64,000 nt of DNA from DAOUJI01 sp965237875 (lineage in GTDB: Bacteria > Chloroflexota > Dehalococcoidia > Lucifugimonadales > JAGWBF01). The position numbers and the translations under genes are program-made. Every line of letters starts with the position of its first letter. Within the stretch, counting starts at the first letter, position 1. The stretch covers positions 1,798,001 to 1,862,000 of the forward strand of contig CBDEGP010000002.1 of the NCBI GenBank assembly GCA_965237875.1, read 5' to 3'. Of the stretch, positions 58,495 through 64,000 are shown in pieces. The notes beneath the pieces were generated by a model. The model had not been told where the DNA came from and searched no databases. It saw only the letters and a program-made list of their open reading frames with translations.

Positions 58495-59863
58495 AGGCAG
58501 CCTGGTCTCCATCGACGACCTGTCCGTAGGCCAGATTGAAGACATCCTCAACCTCGCCGGACGGATAGAGGCCGACCGGGACAGCTTCTACGGGTTGGCT
58601 TCCAAGAAGATCATGGGGAGCCTGTTCCTCGAGCCCAGCACCCGGACCAGGGGCTCCTTTGAGGCCGCCATGAAACGCCTGGGCGGCGCCGCCGTAACCG
58701 TCGCAGACCCCCGCACGTCGTCCGTCGAAAAGGGCGAAACACTGGCCGACACCATCCGGATATGGAGCGGGTACTCGGACTTCATCGTGCTGCGCCACCC
58801 CTGGGAAGGCGCCGCCCGTTTGGCCGCCGATTACAGCGAGGTCCCGGTCATCAACGCTGGCGACGGCGGGCACGAGCATCCAACCCAGACCCTGCTGGAC
58901 CTCTACACTCTGCGCAAGGAGTTCGGTACGCTGGAAGGCCGCAAAATCGTCCTGTGCGGAGACCTGAAGAACGGACGCACCATCCACTCCCTGGTGTATG
59001 CGCTTCTCCGGTTCGGCTCAACGGTGATCTGCCTTCCCGGAGAGGGACTGGGACTGCCGGAGCACGTGGTGGACAAGATAGAGACCGAATATGGAATACC
59101 CACTCAGGAGGTCCGCCACGCCGGCCTGTCGGCCCTCTACGGCGACGATTCCGGCGCCGACGGTGGTCTGGTTGACGCCGTATACATGACTCCCAGTACA
59201 CCCCACAGTCCCACGTTGTTCGGGTCGGCGCAGCTCGAGTTGGGCAAAGATGAATCCGTTGCCTTCTACGTGACCAGGCGGCAAGCGGAAAGGGACTCCG
59301 CCGGCAAGGGACAGGCTGCACCCGCCCGTTACCCTCGAATCAACGCCGACGTTTTGAAGCAGCCCGACTTTTCGAGGGCTGTCGTGCTGCATCCCCTGCC
59401 CAGGGTGGACGAGATATCGACCGACGTAGACACGGACAGCCGGAGCAAGTACTTCGAACAGGCCCGTAACGGTGTGCCCGTACGCATGTCCCTCATCATG
59501 CTGATGCTGGGAATCGAACCCTGGCAGGAAAACAGGGATGAGACGGGCCGCTCAACCGACGCGCCTTTCGAGGCTCCTACGAACATCAGGTGCGACAATC
59601 CCTTCTGCGCAGTGAACCAAGAACCTGTAAGCACAACGGCCCAGTTTACTCTGCGCAAGACCCCGGTCATAAGGTTCATCTGCTGCTACTGTGAAAGGGC
59701 CGTTCGCCCCGCTTACTTCGCCTATCCCGGCGGGGAGACGTACCACCCCATCGAAGAGTTCCCCAAAGAGGGACTGGACCCTCGCGCGTACACCTTCTAC
59801 ACGGAGGCGCAAGGCGCTCCGGCGCAAGCCTTGACTCCCTCTCACGAGCAGGTGAACAGCTAA
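58487..59863 (+). CDS. pyrB: Aspartate carbamoyltransferase with C-terminal PyrI-type zinc domain
   Basis: Forms carbamoyl-aspartate in pyrimidine synthesis. Catalytic motifs are LEPSTRTRGSFEAA (carbamoyl-phosphate binding, about 48-61), HEHPTQTLLDLYT and HPLPRVDEIS. At 458 residues it is about 150 longer than a normal PyrB. There are inserts near residues 222-230 and 268-280. The C-terminal 75 residues hold CDNPFC...CCYCE (C-x4-C, C-x2-C), the zinc site of the regulatory chain PyrI, which binds PyrB. The nucleotide-binding part of PyrI is missing, so the tail may stabilise the holoenzyme without allosteric control. PyrB-PyrI fusions are known in a few lineages. Confidence 0.9.
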   Translation: MYKGSLVSIDDLSVGQIEDILNLAGRIEADRDSFYGLASKKIMGSLFLEPSTRTRGSFEAAMKRLGGAAVTVADPRTSSVEKGETLADTIRIWSGYSDFIVLRHPWEGAARLAADYSEVPVINAGDGGHEHPTQTLLDLYTLRKEFGTLEGRKIVLCGDLKNGRTIHSLVYALLRFGSTVICLPGEGLGLPEHVVDKIETEYGIPTQEVRHAGLSALYGDDSGADGGLVDAVYMTPSTPHSPTLFGSAQLELGKDESVAFYVTRRQAERDSAGKGQAAPARYPRINADVLKQPDFSRAVVLHPLPRVDEISTDVDTDSRSKYFEQARNGVPVRMSLIMLMLGIEPWQENRDETGRSTDAPFEAPTNIRCDNPFCAVNQEPVSTTAQFTLRKTPVIRFICCYCERAVRPAYFAYPGGETYHPIEEFPKEGLDPRAYTFYTEAQGAPAQALTPSHEQVNS

Positions 59864-59886
59864 GAATGGGAACGGTGTAGCGGTTA

Positions 59887-61029
59887 TTGGCTGAAACGGC
59901 TTATCTGACGTTGGAAGACGGCGCGTCCTTCAGGGGCGAGGCTTTGGGAGCCGCCGTTTTCGGCCACGGAGAGGTTGTCTTCAACACTTCCATGACCGGC
60001 TACCAGGAGGTCTTGACCGACCCGTCCTACGCCGGCCAAATCGTGATGCTGACCTACCCGATGGCCGGGAACTACGGGATCAATCCTGAAGACTTCGAGT
60101 CCCGGCGGATTCAGGTGGCCGGGCTGGTGGTCAGGGAGCACTGCGACTACCCCAGCCACGGCCTGAGCAATATGAGCCTGCACCGTTTCCTGGAGTCTCA
60201 AGACATTCCGGCCATCCAGGGCGTGGACACCAGGGCGATAACCCGCCGCCTCAGGAGCCGGGGCGTGATGATGGGGATAATCCAACCCGACTCCAGCGGC
60301 GGCGGCCACGCCGGGCAAGAGGCTTCCACGTTTCTTACAGAAATAGCGCCCGAAGGGGCCTTGGCTCGAATCAGGGACTTGCCCAGGTACGACGACCAGG
60401 ACTTCGTGTCCAGGGTGTCAACTCGTGAAGCCTACTCCTGGAACGACGGACCGGAGGCCGGCACGGGGAGCGAACGACGCATCGTGGTCACCGACATGGG
60501 CCTCAAGTACAACATTTTGCGGCTCCTAGACAACCGGGGCTGCCAGGCAGTCGCAGTCCCAGGGTCTTTCACCGCCGATGAGATCATGGCCTTGAAGCCC
60601 TCCGGCGTACTCTTCTCTCCCGGCCCAGGTGACCCGGCGCTGTTGGACGGGTTGGTGGGGACTGCACGGAATTTGATAGGAAAGGTCCCTCTGATGGGCA
60701 TATGCCTCGGCCACCAAGTCATAGCCCGCGCGTTCGGCGCAGAGACCTTCAAGCTCAAGTTCGGCCACCGCGGGGCAAACCATCCCGTGAAGGACCTTGC
60801 CACCGGGAGGGTGCACATTACCGCCCAGAACCACGGCTATGCTGTGGACCCGGGGTCTCTGCCCTCGGAGTTGCAGGTCACCCAAGTCAACCTCCACGAC
60901 GGCACGGTGGAAGGCATGAAGCACGTGGAACTCCCCGTGTTGACCATCCAATACCACTCTGAAGCCTCCCCCGGCCCACGGGACAACGAAGAGGTCTTCG
61001 ACCGGTTTCTGGAGATGGTCCCTGAGTAG
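59887..61029 (+). CDS. carA: Carbamoyl-phosphate synthase small chain
   Basis: The glutaminase subunit, supplying ammonia to CarB. The N-terminal domain begins AYLTLEDGASFRGEALG; the amidotransferase triad is Cys in GICLGHQ and His-Glu in IQYHSEASPGP. Full length at 380 residues. The start is a TTG at 59887, 23 bases after pyrB, with only a weak ribosome-binding site, so coupling to pyrB is likely. carB is not in the window. Confidence 0.95.
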   Translation: MAETAYLTLEDGASFRGEALGAAVFGHGEVVFNTSMTGYQEVLTDPSYAGQIVMLTYPMAGNYGINPEDFESRRIQVAGLVVREHCDYPSHGLSNMSLHRFLESQDIPAIQGVDTRAITRRLRSRGVMMGIIQPDSSGGGHAGQEASTFLTEIAPEGALARIRDLPRYDDQDFVSRVSTREAYSWNDGPEAGTGSERRIVVTDMGLKYNILRLLDNRGCQAVAVPGSFTADEIMALKPSGVLFSPGPGDPALLDGLVGTARNLIGKVPLMGICLGHQVIARAFGAETFKLKFGHRGANHPVKDLATGRVHITAQNHGYAVDPGSLPSELQVTQVNLHDGTVEGMKHVELPVLTIQYHSEASPGPRDNEEVFDRFLEMVPE

Positions 61030-61162
61030 CCCCCCGCCGGCGGCAAACCGCCCAAGTCTGCCTCACCCAGCCGGTATCATAGGGGCAGAACGCCCGCAGG
61101 GTTGACTAGACCGTCGGGGGAATGGGAAACTAGCCGACAGACCCCCGAACTTTGGAGCCCCG

Positions 61163-61846
61163 TTGATCATCGACCTCCATACCCACTCCTTCCCCCAATC
61201 GGATGACAGCTTCGTCGGCCCCGATGAGCTTATCGAAAAGGCCAAGGCAATAGGATTGGACGCCATCTGCTTCACCGAGCACGACTACTTCTGGGACGCC
61301 GACTCCCTCCGCGCCCTCAGCGCCCGCCATGATTTTCTGGCGCTTCCGGGGTGCGAGATCAACACCGACTCGGGACACGTGCTGGCCTTTGGGCTGACCC
61401 ATTACCGGTTCGGGATGCACAAGGTCCACGTGCTGGAAGACCTCACAAGGAAGGCGGGGGGAGCGCTGATAGCTGCCCACCCGTATCGCAGGCGGTTCCT
61501 GCCGGAGCACGCCCACAAGCCCGACTACTACCGCCGGATGATCGACGACGCCTGCTCCGACCCCATCTTCCGGGCCTGTGACGCAGTGGAAGGGCTGAAC
61601 GGCAGGGCCACCGACGGCGAGACCAACTTTTCTCTGGACCTCAGCGCCCAACTGGGAATGCGGACCGTGGGCGGCAGCGACGCCCACCGGCTCCACACTC
61701 TGGGCGCCGCGGCCACAGAGTTCTGCCGCAGGGTGGACTCGGTGGACGCTCTTGTGCAGGAAATCAAAGCCGGCCGTTTCCAACGGGTGGCTCTGGTTGA
61801 AAACACGGCGGCCCCAGCCCAAACTAACTTGACCCCAGGACTTTGA
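61163..61846 (+). CDS. PHP-domain phosphoesterase
   Basis: A 227-residue metal-dependent phosphoesterase. Metal ligands appear in DLHTHSFPQ (His6, His8), CFTEHDYF, LPGCEINT, AAHPYRRR and GGSDAHRLHTLG, the full PHP set. Start is a TTG at 61163; no ATG is near. It may act on 3'-phosphorylated nucleotides or oligonucleotides like other stand-alone PHP proteins. It is 19 bases before an ABC ATPase gene, without obvious functional link. Confidence 0.85.
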   Translation: MIIDLHTHSFPQSDDSFVGPDELIEKAKAIGLDAICFTEHDYFWDADSLRALSARHDFLALPGCEINTDSGHVLAFGLTHYRFGMHKVHVLEDLTRKAGGALIAAHPYRRRFLPEHAHKPDYYRRMIDDACSDPIFRACDAVEGLNGRATDGETNFSLDLSAQLGMRTVGGSDAHRLHTLGAAATEFCRRVDSVDALVQEIKAGRFQRVALVENTAAPAQTNLTPGL

Positions 61847-61865
61847 CGAGTTTGACGAGAATGTA

Positions 61866-62864
61866 ATGCCAACCCCAGTGCTCCACGCAGAAGACCTGAA
61901 CGTCCGTTTCTACACCAAGGAAGGGGTTGTGAACGCCGTCAACGGGGTGAGCTTCGACCTTTACCAGGAGTCCATTCTGTGTCTTGTGGGTGAAAGCGGC
62001 GCCGGCAAGAGCACCATAGCCCTGACCCTGCTGGGCCTCTTGCCCCGAGCAGCCAGGGAAATCTCCGGCGCCGTGCAGTTCGGAGGTCAGGACATCATGT
62101 CGTTGGACCAGGCGTCCCTGCGCCGGATACGGGGCAAGGACATCGCCATGATCCCGCAGGAACCGGTGTCGGCGTTAAACCCAATCCTCACCATCGGCAC
62201 GCAGCTGGAGGAGCAAATACTCACCCACACGGACCTGACGAAAAGGGCCGCCGAAGACCTGTCCATCGACCTACTGACCGACATGGGGCTGCCCGACCCC
62301 AAGGACACCCTGAAGCGGTACCCTTTCCAGCTCAGCGGCGGAATGTGCCAGCGGGTCATGATATCCATGGCCATGGCCCTGGGCCCAAAGGTGCTGATAG
62401 CGGACGAACCCACTTCCAATCTCGACGTCACGCTTCAGGCGGAGATACTGGACCGCCTGAAGCGGTTCTGCAAGGACCGCCACTCTTCCATGATACTAAT
62501 TACCCACGACATGGGCGTGGTGGCCAGGATGGCCGACAACGTGGCCGTGATGTACGCAGGCAAAATCGTGGAGTTCGGCGGAGTGCATGAGCTTTTCAGG
62601 AACCACGTCCATCCCTACACCTGGGGACTGTTCCGCTCTGTGCCCAGGTTGGACCGGCCGGACGTGCGGTTCGAGCCCATCCACGGGACCCCGCCGGACC
62701 TGATGTCTTCAGTCGACACGTGCCCCTTTGTACCCCGGTGCCACAAGGCCACCAACCAATGCAGGACCGAGCCCGCGCCAGCCTTGGGAAACCTTACACC
62801 CGCCCACAGCGTGGCCTGCTACAACACCATGGACATCCGGTGGACAGCGGTTTACGACGAATAA
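61866..62864 (+). CDS. Oligopeptide/dipeptide ABC transporter ATP-binding protein (DppD/OppD-like)
   Basis: A 332-residue ATPase. Walker A is GESGAGKST, signature LSGGMCQRV (Cys in place of the usual Arg/Gln), Walker B VLIADEPTSNLD and the switch His in THDMG. The C-terminal extension CPFVPRCHKATNQC...HSVACY is typical of oligopeptide transporter ATPases, where cysteines may bind an iron-sulfur cluster. The binding protein and permeases are not in view downstream, so the transporter is split or incomplete here. Confidence 0.9.
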   Translation: MPTPVLHAEDLNVRFYTKEGVVNAVNGVSFDLYQESILCLVGESGAGKSTIALTLLGLLPRAAREISGAVQFGGQDIMSLDQASLRRIRGKDIAMIPQEPVSALNPILTIGTQLEEQILTHTDLTKRAAEDLSIDLLTDMGLPDPKDTLKRYPFQLSGGMCQRVMISMAMALGPKVLIADEPTSNLDVTLQAEILDRLKRFCKDRHSSMILITHDMGVVARMADNVAVMYAGKIVEFGGVHELFRNHVHPYTWGLFRSVPRLDRPDVRFEPIHGTPPDLMSSVDTCPFVPRCHKATNQCRTEPAPALGNLTPAHSVACYNTMDIRWTAVYDE

Positions 62865-62939
62865 CCTCCCGCCTAAGCCGGCAAGTTGAAAGCTCACAGC
62901 GCCGCCGACCCGACCACGACAATAATGCGCCGCGTGAGG

Positions 62940-63992
62940 TCAGGTCAGGCTGGCCAGGAGTTCCAGGGCGACGTCTTCACCCAAACGCCCATCTTTCACC
63001 GCAAGGTCGGCTTCCAGGAGTTTGCCATAGAGCCTCTGGATGCCGCTCCAGGACCTCTTCCTTGCCTGATCGACGGTCCGCCTGACTGCGAAGTCCTGGC
63101 GTATGCCCAGTTTGCTTCCCAACTCCGCCTGCTTATGGCCCCGGTCCAGCAGGTCTTTCGCCAGAGCCACAAGCCTCAACTGCCGGGCCGTCATCGCCAC
63201 GATGTAGGAGAAGTCCGCCCCGTCGCTCCTCAGCTGCTGAATGTTTTGAAGCGCCGCCCCGGACCGTCCGTCCATCAGGGCGTCCACTCCGGCGAATATG
63301 TTGGCCTCCCTAGCTTGGGACACCAGAGTCCTCACGTCAGACTCTTCGATGGGGCGTTCCACGGGGCGCTTCACGTACAAGGACAGCTTCTCAAGCTCCC
63401 CGTCCAAGACCCGCAGGTTTCCTCCGACAAACTGGGACATGAGGCGGATCGCTCCGGGGGCTATCTGGGCGCCTTTGGCCGCGGCCCGCTCTTTGATCCA
63501 GCGCGCGAGGGCCTCCCCCGCAGGAGTGGCCAATTCCTTCACGTCCGCCGCCGGTTTGAGGACGGCCAGCATCGAATTGTTTCTCGAAACCCTTTCGTCT
63601 ACAAACGCAAGCATGGTGGTGGGCGGCATCTCTTCGGATATGTACCGGGCAAAGTCGTCCCACCCGGAATCCGAGGTTTTCGACGACGCCTGGGACCCCT
63701 GCCTGCCTCCTCTGGAACCTCTTCTAGGCGTCCCAGACTCGAAACGTCCAAGCAACCCCTCCACGATGACGAGCCTGTATTCGGCAAGGAAGGGAACAGC
63801 GTTGCAGATTGCTTGGACTTCCTGGGGAGACGCGTCGGCCCCGGCCAGGCGATGGCTGTTTGCATCCCGCAACTCGTCCGGGCCCACGCCGTCTCTCAGC
63901 TCCCTCAGGGCCTCCGCAATGAGAAAGTCGTCTCCGTATAAGACTTTCGCCGGCGCCGTCGCACACCTCCGGTCGCTCTTTTCCGGGCGCAT
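62940..63992 (-). CDS. holA: DNA polymerase III delta subunit
   Basis: The wrench subunit of the clamp loader. The start AKVLYGDDFLIAEALRELRD, the middle PPTTMLAFVDERVSRNNSMLAVLKP and the C-terminal ANIFAGVDALMDGRSGAALQNIQQLRSDGADFSYIVAMTARQLRLV are typical of HolA. About 350 residues, a normal length. A Gly/Arg/Ser-rich insert (about 88-112, GTPRRGSRGGRQGSQASSK) is unusual. The start is the ATG at 63992 or a TTG at 63998; a longer gene beyond the window edge cannot be ruled out. Confidence 0.93.
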   Translation of the reverse strand: MRPEKSDRRCATAPAKVLYGDDFLIAEALRELRDGVGPDELRDANSHRLAGADASPQEVQAICNAVPFLAEYRLVIVEGLLGRFESGTPRRGSRGGRQGSQASSKTSDSGWDDFARYISEEMPPTTMLAFVDERVSRNNSMLAVLKPAADVKELATPAGEALARWIKERAAAKGAQIAPGAIRLMSQFVGGNLRVLDGELEKLSLYVKRPVERPIEESDVRTLVSQAREANIFAGVDALMDGRSGAALQNIQQLRSDGADFSYIVAMTARQLRLVALAKDLLDRGHKQAELGSKLGIRQDFAVRRTVDQARKRSWSGIQRLYGKLLEADLAVKDGRLGEDVALELLASLT

Positions 63993-64000
63993 CTTCAAAG

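Overview
The window is GC-rich, gene-dense chromosomal DNA of a free-living bacterium. My best guess is a member of the Chloroflexota, near the Dehalococcoidia/SAR202 group. This is an inference from gene content: a luciferase-like flavin monooxygenase, a xanthine-dehydrogenase-type molybdoenzyme, paired SDR/MaoC lipid-catabolism genes, an ETF:quinone oxidoreductase-like Fe-S protein, a stand-alone Lrp/AsnC RAM-domain protein, PdxS/PdxT and a PyrR-controlled pyrimidine operon. No rRNA, tRNA or CRISPR array was recognised.

Layout. 1-3.7 kb: a minus-strand pantothenate operon (P1 peptidase, PanG-type ketopantoate reductase, panB, panC) with its own promoter and a terminator-like hairpin in the leader. 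3.7-4.85 kb: a group II intron whose reverse transcriptase is deleted and whose RNA body contains an antisense small membrane-protein gene. 4.9-7.9 kb: a small Cys/HTH protein under a LexA-like palindrome, a DRG/OBG-type GTPase, and a P-loop kinase plus Nudix pair. 8-17.4 kb: rpsP-khpA-rimM, a protoglobin, a SelW-like gene with an in-frame TGA at its CxxU motif, tmk, an R3H/AAA ATPase, pdxS/pdxT, a large leucine-rich-repeat lipoprotein whose promoter copies that of pdxS, and a VapBC-type toxin-antitoxin pair. 17.6-23.5 kb: EtfD-like Fe-S protein, a LolD-like ABC ATPase, methyltransferase, GNAT and zinc alcohol dehydrogenase.

23.5-27.5 kb is an accessory stretch: a 0.7-kb AT-richer unit bounded by 15-bp inverted repeats, carrying a 107-residue orphan and a multi-hairpin segment, followed by an MmeI-type restriction-modification enzyme. 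27.6-33.5 kb: a RAM-domain gene with a premature stop, fabF, folC, an NDUFA9-like reductase, a repeat element and mgtE. 33.7-36.7 kb is a second accessory stretch: a Schlafen AlbA_2 protein, an unknown partner and a frameshifted DNA methyltransferase-nuclease fusion. 36.8-50.9 kb: kelch lipoprotein, acs, a DtxR/MntR regulator, hydrolase, methyltransferases, Nudix, GNAT, the SDR/MaoC operon, an 11-residue-repeat protein, an MFS exporter and isochorismatase-type hydrolase. 50.9-57.1 kb: flavin monooxygenase, FmdB-type zinc ribbon and the three-subunit molybdenum hydroxylase. 57.7-61 kb: pyrR-pyrB-carA behind a PyrR attenuator, with PyrB fused to a PyrI-type zinc domain. 61.2-64 kb: PHP phosphoesterase, oligopeptide ABC ATPase and holA.

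The features most worth following up are the RT-less intron with cargo, the recoded selenoprotein, the inverted-repeat unit at 23.5-24.3 kb, the Schlafen/methyltransferase cluster, and the pyr attenuator that hides the pyrR ribosome-binding site. All family assignments come from reading the sequence; no database search was run.
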